Source: Panicum virgatum (lineage: Eukaryota; Streptophyta; Magnoliopsida; Poales; Poaceae). From it: a DNA stretch of 64,000 nt. Below the pieces are notes generated by a model. That model made no database searches. It saw only the letters and a program-made list of their open reading frames with translations, and was not told the origin of the DNA. Shown here piece by piece: positions 1 through 10,037 of the stretch (the first letter of the stretch is position 1; each line of letters starts with the position of its first letter). The translations under genes and the position numbers were made by a program. The stretch spans positions 15,680,782 through 15,744,781 of the forward strand of contig NC_053139.1 of NCBI RefSeq assembly GCF_016808335.1. Direction: 5' to 3'.

Positions 1-322
1 CATGAAATACTAACCATCTCAAGCACAGGGCGATAATACAATGCAAGCATTGAATAATAACACAACCATATCAAGAAGCATATATCTGATAACTCAGAAC
101 ATACTTCGAGCAGATATCGGTAACCATAGTCTAATTCTATTACAAACAACTGAATATTACAAGAGAGAACTAGAGATGAACCCATACCAGACTCTCGAGC
201 AGATCAGGTGACTCGAAGACTCCTAGACTTCTCCTAAACTCCACTAAGCCTAAAGACTATGCAAGATGAGCAAGATAGGAGAGGAAGTGTGGTGTGTGTG
301 TGTGTCATAATCTCTACCCCCC

Positions 323-334
323 TTGTATTTATAG
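323..334 (-). promoter_or_regulatory. TATA box of the A1 LTR
   Basis: On the minus strand the sequence reads TATAAATACAAGGGGGG, a good plant TATA box followed by a G run. A CACGTG-type G-box core lies about 60 bases upstream on the same strand (near 392-398). The position fits the U3/R border of a minus-strand LTR. Confidence 0.55.
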
Positions 335-450
335 CAGGGAGCCACAGGGTGAAATGCTTGCAACCGACCTAGGGGACATATGAGGAGGCGCCACGTGTCC
401 TGGATGAGGTGGTGGGGCCCACGGGCCAGGTCGGTCGACCTGGTAGGTCA

Positions 451-455
451 GTCGG
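451..455. repeat. Target site duplication GTCGG, left copy (S1)
   Basis: GTCGG directly precedes the TG start of S1 and recurs at 5293-5297 directly after its CA end. Ty3-gypsy integration makes 5-bp duplications. Confidence 0.8.
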
Positions 456-2369
456 TGAAATAGACCGGGTTCCCGAAAGGTGAACCCGACCCTCTGTATC
501 GTCGTGATAGTCCCTGGATCAGTAGCTATCACATACAGAACTCATTTCAATTGAATATCACAGACATAACTCACGTTTACAACATCACATGGGTTTACTT
601 ATTTCATAATCCGAAGGATTGTATTACGAATCTCAGAGTACAAGCCCCTTGGGCTAAAAGAAAACAAACAGAAAGCGGAAAAAATATCTAATCTTCTAGG
701 CAAACATCATCTTCACGAATCTTCTCCACAGGCAGCTCGGAGTGTAGCTCGGGCCATCCTTCACATCGTCTTCCTTTGTCGTCCTGTCGACTCCTTCACT
801 CGGATCTGGCATCTATCAGGCTATCCCCAAGGACGGGATAGGTTCACGTCACCATCCGTATGCAAGCTTTATGTGGATGCAGATGGTATAAAAGTAATGC
901 CAAGGGTAGGATATGTTTTCCTAATGCAAGCAAAATATAAGTCATCCAAAACACCTTTCGACACGAGCAGCTCCGGCAACCCGGACTCCCGGTCTCCTAT
1001 CTTCCACTACAACTGTCTCAACCCTGAGTCGGTGCGGGAACTCCCTCTCCCCGCACCTCAGCTGCTATCGATGCAGGAAAAGTAGACTAGAGGGAGGTAG
1101 AAAAGTATATGTGGATCTACCTACAGTGTGGTGCCAGATCTAGAGTTGTACATGACTGAGTACGTGGCTATACGTATAGTTTTCACCCTGCAGGGGTTGT
1201 ACACCTATACCCACTCGCCACGAATCTAGCCAGGAGCGACCTGACCTTCTCCGAGGCACCAGTCAACGAAACTAACTGCTACGGCACCATCCTACTCCCG
1301 GTCTGGGACGCGTCCTCCCGCAGTAGGTCGCCCGGGGCTGTGAAGCTATCTAGAATGGAATCTCCATGGATCCTACGATCGGGGACTAAAGGGTCCTGCC
1401 CACTCCCCCTGACACTGAAACACTATCCTCCTACAGTAATGGTGCCGTGCGTAGCTAGCTCGGGCTGGGTCCCCCCTCATAAAGGATAAGTGGTGTGCAC
1501 GTTTGACATAGTTCCATCACCAGGGCCACAAAGTCAAGTCCTTAATCTCGCAAGGACGAGTGTCTTCGTCCACAGTTTGCGTTATGTAAACACGGTTTGC
1601 GATCGGCACCCATTACAGGTATCGCCACCTCAACTCCTCAACTCATGTTCCCACGGGAACAGCCTTGCACCCGCCACTAGGTGCTCGTCACCCATTACAG
1701 GTGCTCACAGGATCGTGCCCAACACACAATCCCCGGCTCTCGATCCGAAGATCAGAGAAAAGGGTCCGCTCGCCCCCGCTGTAACCTAATCACCAACTCC
1801 CATATATGTGGAGGCAACTTCCAGCAAGCATGGACTATCACATCATATATTCCCATTCCCCAAAACTCACTCATAGTAGCAAAAGCATGTAACAATCAAA
1901 GCTAAGTACGGGAAACAAGGAATACGGAAAGTAAATGGCCATGCAAGCTCATCTCATCACTCAATTTGGGAGCGTAGTGTATCTAGCAAGCAATGCCTAA
2001 TAGGTATTCAATCGCGAATGGGCGTGAACCTAATAGGTCTTCGTAGTCTTCCTGGTCCTCCAGGGGCTTCTGGTCTCCGGGTACGTCCTTCTGGATCTCC
2101 TGGTCATCCGGGATGTCGGTCAGCTCCTCCTCATCAGGACCTAATCGTAATTTCGTATAAATACAGGGGCCAAAGTGCAAGAATGCACAAAACAGGCTCA
2201 AATAAGATCCAACTCACAAAAAACCCTATTCTAACGCGTAGATCATGATTTTAGAAGATTTATGAAACTGGTTTCATATTTTTCGGAGCTCCGGTTGAAT
2301 TATTACGATTTTTCTAAGATCAAAGCATTTTCTGGAATTAATAAATGATTATCGGAAAAGGAAAAACAC

Positions 2370-2515
2370 AAAGGTGACACGTGGCAGCACCAGAGCGTGC
2401 CACGTGGCATGATGACGTCACCTCGGGGTCAGCTCTGCTGACGTCAGCAGTGGGCCCTGCTGAAGTCAGCGTTGACCAAGTCAACATTGATCGTTGACTG
2501 GTCAACCGGGTCAGT
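2370..2515. promoter_or_regulatory. Cluster of G-box, TGACGTCA and TTGAC motifs in S1
   Basis: Within about 145 bases there are two CACGTGGC motifs, one TGACGTCA palindrome, and several TTGAC/GTCAA (W-box) cores in both orientations, including a GTTGACTGGTCAAC near-palindrome. These are known plant bZIP and WRKY binding cores. They lie downstream of the predicted minus-strand TATA box of S1, so a role is only inferred. Confidence 0.35.
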
Positions 2516-2529
2516 GGGGTTCGCAAGTC

Positions 2530-4760
2530 AGTGGGCCCATGGGTTGGCCTCACATCAGACGTTTACAAGTGGGGCCCACGTGTAAGGTTTAAAAAGGGAA
2601 AAAGGAAAAGGCAAAGGGGCTGCTGGGTTCAAAGGGAGAACTGGGCCGGTCGGCTCGGCCCAACGCGGTGGCGGCTCGGCTCAAGGAGGTGGACCGGCTC
2701 GGGAGATGGCTTGCAGGCCGGCTCGGTTAAGAAAGCCGGTTCGGGCTTGGTCTGTTCTTCGCGGCTCACGGCTTGGTGGACCGGCTCGTTGAACTTGGGC
2801 CAGGGCAGCAGCGGCCCACTTCCTCTCTTCCTCTTCTCTCCTCCCCTGCCTGCTTCCTCCTGCAGCAGACGGTCCAGCGTCATGGCGACGGCGGCGGCAG
2901 CGACGTACACCAGTGGCAACTTGGCACTGGGTCCGAGTGGGCGTCCTCGCGAAGCGGTCCTTCTCCTCTGGTGGCGGCATCAGCCCTTGCTCCTCCCCAT
3001 CTCTTCTGCTCCCTTCCTCTATTCTTGGCGTAGCGGCGGCATCAACAAACTCTCGGTGGCAAGGTCGTGGTGCGGAGAGGCAGGGTTGCGACGGCGCTAC
3101 TAGCAGGGACCAAGGGTGGTTGCGCGTGAAACTCGGGTGTTCCTGGTACGCGGCGGCAGCACGAAGACGAGGCTGGAGGCAGGGGCGACGAGGTAGGGCT
3201 CGGTCGGAGGCGGAGCAGGCTGGTCAGGGCAACGGCGGCAAGCACAAGGACAGGCTGCGGGTTCGTAGGTTCAACTGCAAGGGCACGTTGACGGCACCAA
3301 GGCAAAGCAAGGCCGCACGGGTGGCTCAGATGGCCACGGCGGCTGTAGCAGAGCAGCGCCGGCGAGGCTCAGGGATGTGGTGGCGGCGTGGTTGGTTTGG
3401 GATCGCGCTAACGCGCGTGGATTCTTGGCGTGCCAGGTCCATGGCGCGACACGGCGGCAGTGCAAGGCCAAGGGGGCGTGCCGGTGTAGGCCGTGGGTGC
3501 GTGTGCCAGGGGCTCGGCATGCGCGTTCATGGCGCGGTCGTGGAGAGGGCCGAAGGCGTGGCCTTGGACACGGGTGCATGGCTGTGTGCGCATGTGCGGG
3601 CACTCAGCTTTGGCCGAGGCCGCATCACGGCCATGGCGATCGCGGTGTCCTAGCGGACCGGGCCGCGGCGATGCCAGGCTGCAGCGTGGTCCTGAGGGCG
3701 TCGGCGACGGGCTCCTGCAGAAAAACTAGGACAGTTCTGGGGTGCCTATGGCTATGCCTACTGATGGCTCATCGGCAGGACGCCGGCAGCAAAACACAAG
3801 GAGGGTCCAGGGAGATGGGCAGCAGCGGTCTACCGGTTGGCTCGGTGATGAGGGACTTGGGGCCGTGGCAAGGCGAGGCAGCGTCGAGCCGATGCAGTGC
3901 AGGACGCACGGCAATGTCGGAGTAGTCGATCGGGCGCCGGCGCGACGTGGGCGTCCTGGTGGCGTCGGTGCTCCCTGGTGCGTCGGCGTCGGGGTGCAGC
4001 GGCACTCCTGGGCAGCGGTCCCTCCATTAAGGCACGGAGGTGACGTCGAGGGCACCGGCGCCGATGTCGTCCTCCTCGGCTCCTTCTTCCTCTCCACACC
4101 TCCTCCCTTGGCACTCTCTCTCCCTCTCGGTTCTCTGCTTGGCGGCGGCACAAGGAAAAGAGGGGCTAGGGTTTTGGGGACGGCCGATTGGGGCTTAAAT
4201 AGAGGCGCTAGGGCTTCGGCTTGGGCTCCAAGGCGGCACGGACGCCGAGGATTGAAGACGGGGGTCAGTGTGCGCGCGGAGGCTACGTGGCAAGCATCCA
4301 ACGGCCTCCCGCGTGGAACCTAGGGTTTCCGAGGTGTGCGGCGCGGGCCGAGGGAAAAATGTGGTGCGGCGGTTTCGTCTGCTTGTCGCGACGTGAGGAC
4401 GTCGCTGCGCGGGAGCAGGTGGAAGCGGCGGCGCTGGGCGAAAAGCAGAGGAGCGGGCGGCGTTGCGATGGGGAAGAAAGGGGAATAGTTTCCGCCTTTC
4501 CCTGGCAAGTGGGCCCGGGCGGCAGGGGAAAAGAGGGCCCTGCGGGCTGAGCAGCGCGTCCGCACGAGCGGTTGGGCTGGCTCGCGGCGCGTGCGGTTGG
4601 GGCAGCTTTGCTGGACCACGCGGGACCGGGCTGCGGGGCGTACGCACGAGCTGGGCCACGGGGCGGTGGTTGGGCCGCGCGAGCTGGGCCTGCAGCTATG
4701 ATTTGGGTCCGGCGTGCAGGCTGGTTTGAGCTGAAAACAAAGAGGACCAACTGGCCGGTT
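2530..4760 (-). other. GC-rich transcribed-leader-like block of S1
   Basis: About 2.2 kb of strongly GC-rich sequence with overlapping open frames on both strands and no recognisable protein domain. It lies mostly downstream of the minus-strand TATA-like box. The LTRs of D1 and D2 have the same arrangement (TATA box, then a GC-rich block). I read it as LTR R/U5 sequence and not as a gene. Confidence 0.5.
4195..4202 (-). promoter_or_regulatory. TATA-like box of S1
   Basis: The minus strand reads CTATTTAAGCCCC, followed about 20-30 bases on by AAAACCCTAGCC, a common plant transcript-start context. This supports minus orientation of the solo LTR. Confidence 0.4.
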
Positions 4761-5292
4761 GCAGAGCTGGGCTAGGCTGCTAGTGGGTTTAGGTGCTGAT
4801 GGGCTTAGGTGGTTTTGGGTCCAACCGGGCTGGATCGGACCTGGGTTCGGGCTGGTTAGCGGGCTCGTCCGGTTTGGGGTCAGGGTTAGGATAGGTTAGC
4901 AGGTTAGGGTTAGAGATGGTTAGCGGGTTGTTAGAGGTTAGAGCTCGGATTTAATTTGAATGGCTCAATTCAAATTAAACCCCACTCAAGTGTTAGCGTT
5001 TGAAATTAAATTGAGGGGCACACCTCGATTTAATTTCCATACAATTTTCACACAATAAAATAAATCCAAATCCAGATTCGAATAAATAAGGTAGAGCCAA
5101 ATAAATTCGATAACTCAAAATATTCCCACTCTAGCAATTAATATCCTTAATTGTATACAAAATTTTTAATTGCTAGGATTTTCGGGAAGCAGAAATCCTA
5201 CTTAAGTTGGTAACTACAGCATTGCCACGAATTTTTTTTGAAATTCACATTTTTTAACTTTATAACATTCCGGAAAAATCCAGGATGTTACA

Positions 5293-5297
5293 GTCGG
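5293..5297. repeat. Target site duplication GTCGG, right copy (S1)
   Basis: Second copy of the 5-bp duplication of 451-455, directly after the CA end of S1. Confidence 0.8.
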
Positions 5298-5629
5298 CCT
5301 GCCCAGGCCGCCAACCGCCCCCAACTTCTTCTAAGCCTCCTTGTCTGGTCCATATTTGGTTTGGCCTGTCTTGGCTTGTCTGAATTGGGTTCTTGCATCA
5401 CTTTTGGTCCATCTAAGCCTGAATCGGCGCTCTGATAATTTCTGTGATTTATGCCGTGCCAAATTGTGCTTGTAACCTGCATATTAGCTCTAGAACACAA
5501 CTTGCATTTTCTAAAAGATAAAGTGTGGTTTAGGGATTTTATTGGATAAAGATGCGTGTAAGAAATGCAAACTCTCATAATTTTCTGATCAAGTTGACGC
5601 CTGGAAATGATCATTAGTGAGCGTCAACA
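5298..5629 (-). mobile_element. Athila A1 3' LTR, high-coordinate part
   Basis: This is the rest of the A1 LTR after S1. It ends with GCGTCAACA, so the minus-strand LTR begins TGTTGACGC and pairs with the TGTTGGCGCC seen at the other LTR end (9629 and 45603), giving short inverted termini. A polypurine tract follows immediately on the minus strand's upstream side, which fixes this as the 5' end of the 3' LTR. Confidence 0.75.
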
Positions 5630-5672
5630 AGATCCCCATGCTGTCCTTTGCTCGTCCCGAGCAAAGTAGGAC
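5630..5672 (-). other. Athila polypurine tract and conserved hairpin
   Basis: On the minus strand CATGGGGATCT abuts the LTR start and serves as the polypurine tract for plus-strand priming. Just upstream is CTTTGCTCGGGACGAGCAAAG, a perfect stem-loop (CTTTGCTCG/CGAGCAAAG). The stem-loop next to the polypurine tract is a hallmark I associate with grass Athila elements. Confidence 0.7.
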
Positions 5673-7078
5673 AAATCAGGTTGTTGATCAGAAAATCACT
5701 TTGACTCATACCTTACCTGTCATGTCATAGTCTGAAGCAGAGAGATTTATCTATAAACTTAAATAAGTTGGCTATCATACCTTTGCACAATTACCTTACT
5801 CCTTCATGAGGCTTTTTAGCTGTCTCCTTATCTTGGGCTGTTGAGAGTTAGAATGGTGCATAGAGTAGTACTTACTTGCTCATAGATCTGCAATCCATCT
5901 AGAGGTATTTTTTGAAAGATTTTTTGAAAACATGGCAAAGTTCCTAGAATAACTCTCTCGAGGCACTCAACTTGTATTTCCTTACCTCGAGGCACTCAAC
6001 TTGTATTTCCTTACCAGGGCAGTATTTGCCTTTGATCTTTCCTACTACTACAAGCCTTTGTGGAGCTCAAGGTAGGATAAGAACAGGGCATACTTGCATT
6101 CCATATATTATAAAGTCAAAGAGATGATCCATGGATAAACAAGTCATGCAATCTCGATCAAAAGGTGCAAGTGTATGAGTGGATGGATAGATGGATGGAT
6201 GTGGCTTACTCCTTGAGGTAATGGTTTTCCCTCTCGAATCATCCCTTGTCTCTTTTTTTTGGAGACATGGTTACCCCCTTTTTTCTCTCTTTTTTTTGGG
6301 TCATGCTTCTTTGGCATGCCATATTTTCTCTTTTTGGGGCAACCATAATCTGACTTTATTTTATTTCAGGGATGTTCTACGAGAGATTACGAAGACATGG
6401 AGCATATATTAATGTGGAATGGATGGAGGATGGTTCCAATTCCCAGTGTAGGAATGTAGCAGATGGATGGGACGTGTACGTGCTTATGATCGGGAAAGCA
6501 TGAAAAGTATCTCACTTGGGTCACACAATTTGACAAAACTCAACAGAACATCAAGCAGCATATGTGTAAGGTTTTTCATGGAATATGACATATGGCTCTG
6601 GTAGGACATTGCATATCACTTGGGAAACTTGCCTTTTTAGATTTTCAAAAACAACTCCAGATTTTAAGCACCACTGGAACAAACTTGCACAACCTTATTT
6701 ACCATATCTGAACTCACAACAACTTAGACTTGGATCAAGCATATGCAACCCACAGAACTTTCAGGTTCATTGGCAAGATAGTTGCACAACCAATAGATTT
6801 AAACTCAAGAGAACTCTCATTTTCAAACTAAGCACAACAAACATGATAGAGCAAAGCAAAACTCATTCTTTCAACTTGTCATAAAGAGTTAAAACATTCT
6901 TATCGTGCATGATGAAAAGGAAAATAAAGCAGTAAATTTTTATTTTGTTTTTGAAAGTTTTTTATCAAATTTTGTTTGAAAGCAAGTAAAGGGATACAGT
7001 TGACTTAGGGTAGGGGAGGGAACCTCCCCCAAGCTCTTGGTTTAGGGTCCGAAAAGCAGGACCTTTCTCCATACCTGA
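5673..7078 (-). mobile_element. A1 3' non-coding internal region
   Basis: About 1.4 kb between the end of gag-pro and the polypurine tract, with no RT, RNase H or integrase similarity in any frame. It contains an exact 29-bp tandem duplication (5957-6014), a GATG microsatellite near 6180-6200, T-rich runs near 6246-6300, and a second G-rich tract on the minus strand near 7014-7034 (AGCTTGGGGGAGG), a motif that recurs in Athila elements. The missing pol makes A1 a non-autonomous derivative. Confidence 0.6.
5957..6014. repeat. 29-bp perfect tandem duplication
   Basis: The unit beginning CTCGAGGCACTCAACTTG occurs twice in a row without mismatch (5957-5985, 5986-6014), so it is a recent slippage or repair event inside A1. 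Confidence 0.9.
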
Positions 7079-9482
7079 TCAGGTTGAGGTCGTTTCGTCT
7101 GTACCTAGAGAAGTAGTAGTGGTCGATGATGTCTTGTTCTTCTTGCGCCATTTCTTCTTGTTCTTCTTTGATGGCGTAGGTGGCGCAGGAATGGGATCCT
7201 CGGGCGTAGTAGCCTTTGATTTACCCTTCTTCTTAGACCTTTTTGAGCTCATTGGATCTTCTTTCATGAGTGTCTTCATAAAAGGTATAAGACTATCTTT
7301 CTGAGAGGGTGTGACTTTGACTTCTTTGATTTTCTGAGGATTTGGCTCAAATTTGACTCGGATCATCAAGCATTGCTCCTTCTTGGGTCAAAAGAAAAAT
7401 TTCTCCTCTTTACCATTGATATGAAGTCAGATTTCTCCAGCCCCCACATCAATATGTGCATCTACTCTATTGAGGAATGGCCGTCCCTGAATGAGAGTAG
7501 TCTCCTTTTCATTATCCATATCAAGTACCACAAAGTCGATTGGGACAAAGCAGTCCCGTACTCTCACTGGGACATCCTCAGCAATTTCTTCTGGGTGCCG
7601 TATTGAGGAGTCAGCCAGTTGCAGCTGCATGGGTGTTGGTGTCAACTTTGTGTAGTTGAGTTGGTCGAAGACTGCCTTCGGCATCACACTAACACTGGCT
7701 CCCAAATCACATAAGGCTTTGTCGAAGTTCTGTGCCCCTATTGAACAACTGATAGTTGGGAATCCTGGATCCTTCTTCTTCTCGGGCAATTGTTGAAGTA
7801 TAGCTGCAAATGCATGCTTCAGTGAGCTTGATTACTTCAGTAGTTGGCAGCGGTCGCTTGTTGTTGATTATGTCCTTGATGTAGCGAGCATAGATTGGAA
7901 CCTTCATCGCATCCATCAAAGGCACGTTGATGTTCACTTGTTGCATCATCTCAACAAAGCGGCTGAACTGCTCATCTGTACTTGGCTTCTTTGCCCTCAT
8001 AGGGAACGACAATACTTGAGTATCATAAAATTCATGCAGAGCCATCTTCCCTTCATGAGCCTTCTTGGGTTCCTCCTCCTGAGGTGGTTCTTCTGCCACC
8101 AGGCTTGCCTTCTTCCTGTTGACATGGTTAGGATAAGGTGGATCTTGTGTAGTTTTACCTCCTCGTGTAGTTATTGCCTTAACGTTCTCCATAGCAGGGG
8201 GCATGGCGGCAGCCACATGAGCTAGTTGAGTCTCAATCATCTTGTTGAAACTCAGCTGGTTCTTGATGGCAATGGAGAATCCGTCCATATTGGCGTGGAT
8301 GGTCTCCATAGATTTGTCTATAGCGGCCAACTTCTTCTGAAGGGACTCATTGATCTTTGCTTGGCTGTAGACAAGATCTCTCAAGGTAGGCTGGTTAGGA
8401 TTGAAAGAATTTGAATTTCCATTACCTCCTTGGTAGTATGGGCATGGTTAATTCCACCCCTGACCTCCTTGTGGACGAAACCCATTGTTGCCATTGAGGA
8501 ATAGAGCTTCTTCTTGGGTTTCTGGGCAATTGTCGCCCGAATGTCCAACATTCCCGCAGATCTCGCACGTCATGCGAGTTTCCAAGGCTTGAAGTGTTTG
8601 CATTTGAGCCTTATCTTGGGAATAATCCTCAAATTTCTTGAGGAGGAGATCAATCTTCATAGCGAGCATGTCAGCCTCCTTGACGGAGTGCATGCCTCGC
8701 TGACGCGGTTGGAGGCGATCATCGCTTCAACCTTGGTTGGAAACCATTTTCTCAATCAATGATGTAGCTCTTTCAATGGTCAGCAAGAAGAAAGCTCCGC
8801 CTGTAGCGGTATCCACATGATCACGGGATGGCTGTGTCAACCCGTTGTAGAAGTTCTGTAGAATGAGCCAATTGTCCATTCCGTGGTGCGGACATGCCAT
8901 AATGTACTCCTGAAGTCTCTCCCAAGCTTCAGGAATTGACTCATTTGATGCATGCTGTAAGTTCGAAATCCGACCACGAAGAGCATTGGTTTTGCCCGTT
9001 GGGAAGAACTTCGAGAGGAACGTCTTGGCACATTTGTCCCAAGTGTCCACAACAGCCTTGTTAGCATAAAACCATTGTTTCTCTCTCCACAAGAGAGAGA
9101 ACAGGAATAGAAGGAGCCGGATTGCATCTTGCGATACACGCTTGATAACAAAAGTACTACAGAGCTCCAGGTACTGCTGGAGATGAGCGCTAGCATCCTC
9201 ATTGGCCTTGCCACAGAAAGGGCTGGCCTGCACCATCGTAATGAGACCCATCTTGACCTTGAAATTTTCCCCTCTGGTGTTGACCTCGGGCCCAGTAGGG
9301 ACCTGGTTAGTAGACAGAGCAGAGTAATCACGGAGTGTCTTCTGGGCCATAGCTGACAACGATGCGATGACTAGTTCGGCTGCCGAGAGTGATCTCCGAG
9401 GTGATACGAGATGAGCTCGCGTCCTCCTTAAAAGTGACTCTGGATCGGAATGAAAGTTTTGCGGCAAGTCGAAACCGGTCAT
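7079..9482 (-). pseudogene. Athila-type gag-protease polyprotein, broken
   Basis: The frame encodes the capsid polyprotein and aspartic protease of an Athila retrotransposon. From the start at 9482 come a gag capsid region (about 250 codons, with the Athila-like block FPTGKTNALRGRISNLQ), a CCHC zinc knuckle (CEICGNVGHSGDNC, about 8567-8526), a linker, then the protease active-site block LCDLGASVSVMP (about 7700) and a lysine-rich tail ending at 7079. In-frame stops lie at 8727 (probably TGG to TGA), 8448 (CAA to TAA), 7427 (CGA to TGA) and near 7397, and there is one frameshift around 7810. Gag and protease are followed by non-coding DNA, not by RT. It would have needed proteins from a related autonomous element. 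Confidence 0.85.
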
Positions 9483-9600
9483 ACACTATCCTGTTTTCAT
9501 ATTAACAAAGACAAGAAAACAAAGGCAAGTTAGCCTGTTTAGTAAGCGAATACTAATTTTTATTTTGTTCACAACTTTGTCTATATACTTCAATTTGTGC

Positions 9601-9620
9601 CTTCCCCGGCAATGGCGCCA
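9601..9620 (-). other. A1 primer binding site (tRNA-Asp type)
   Basis: The minus strand reads TGGCGCCATTGCCGGGGAAG, the TGGCGCC-type site typical of Athila elements (complementary to a tRNA 3' end, usually tRNA-Asp). It lies 8 bases inside the LTR end. Confidence 0.8.
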
Positions 9621-9628
9621 AAAATGCT

Positions 9629-10037
9629 TGTTGGCGCCTACCAACGTCACCACCGGGAAATAACGATGACGCCCACAGATGCCAATTGGGGTGGCAGGTA
9701 TTTCATGAACTACGAATAAATCCGCAAACGCACTGAATACCGCTGTAGCATTTTACCTGGGAGTATACCGTGGTGTCATTTAGATTTCCACAGGAAAGGC
9801 GGTGAGTGAAGAGATATAAAGACCAGTTGATGAACTTTATCTAGATTGGATACTCTCATGCATAAACAGGGGTAAGATATATAATATGGAAGGAGGTAGT
9901 GTGACACACACACAAACTACCCTCTTGGATAAATAAAAGAAAGATAAAACATAATCTAGGCCGGGAGCAAGGTAGAAGTTAGAGCTCGAGTCAACTATAC
10001 TAGGCTAGCTATATCTATACTGTCTCATTGGTTGGAT
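9629..10037 (-). mobile_element. A1 5' LTR, truncated
   Basis: It matches 45603-46011 with about 32 differences over 408 aligned bases by eye (about 8 percent). It begins TGTTGGCGCC next to the primer binding site and stops abruptly at GGATC, where the other copy continues for at least 460 more bases. About 1.1 kb of its U3 side is missing. The break joins directly to the T1 antisense ORF, so one deletion probably removed both LTR and neighbouring ORF sequence. Confidence 0.75.

Larger units (their letters stand above)
1..455 (-). mobile_element. Athila-type element A1, 3' LTR, low-coordinate visible part
   Basis: Positions 1-150 match 46333-46474, which lies inside another Athila LTR copy, with about four mismatches in 142 bases. 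The window therefore opens inside the 3' LTR of the minus-strand element A1. The LTR is interrupted at 455 by solo LTR S1 and resumes at 5298. Pieced together from the copies, the full LTR would be about 1.5 kb. A short TG microsatellite lies near 291-304. There is no gene in it. Confidence 0.75.
456..5292 (-). mobile_element. Solo LTR S1, long chromovirus-type LTR
   Basis: The block starts with TGAAATAG and ends with GATGTTACA, so on the minus strand it begins TGTAACATCC, as grass Del/Tekay-type LTRs do. It is flanked by a perfect 5-bp duplication (GTCGG) and removing it rejoins the Athila LTR. There is no internal gag or pol and no second LTR, so it is a solo LTR left by recombination, about 4.84 kb long, which is large for this class. 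It contains a minus-strand TATA-like box near 4195, a GC-rich block (about 2530-4760) and an AT-rich U3 (about 4900-5290). Open frames in the GC-rich part occur on both strands and look like composition effects. Orientation is inferred from the terminal sequence and the TATA box. Confidence 0.8.

Noticed and set aside
2531..4760. Long open frames on both strands (for example 2531-3103 plus, 2913-3653 plus, 3726-4301 minus)
   Set aside because: GC-rich block of solo LTR S1. Frames overlap on both strands, are rich in Arg/Ala/Gly/Pro and show no domain.
5660..5680. GAGCAAAG inverted repeat as a transcription terminator
   Set aside because: It lies at the Athila polypurine tract, where this hairpin is typical; a bacterial-type terminator makes no sense here.
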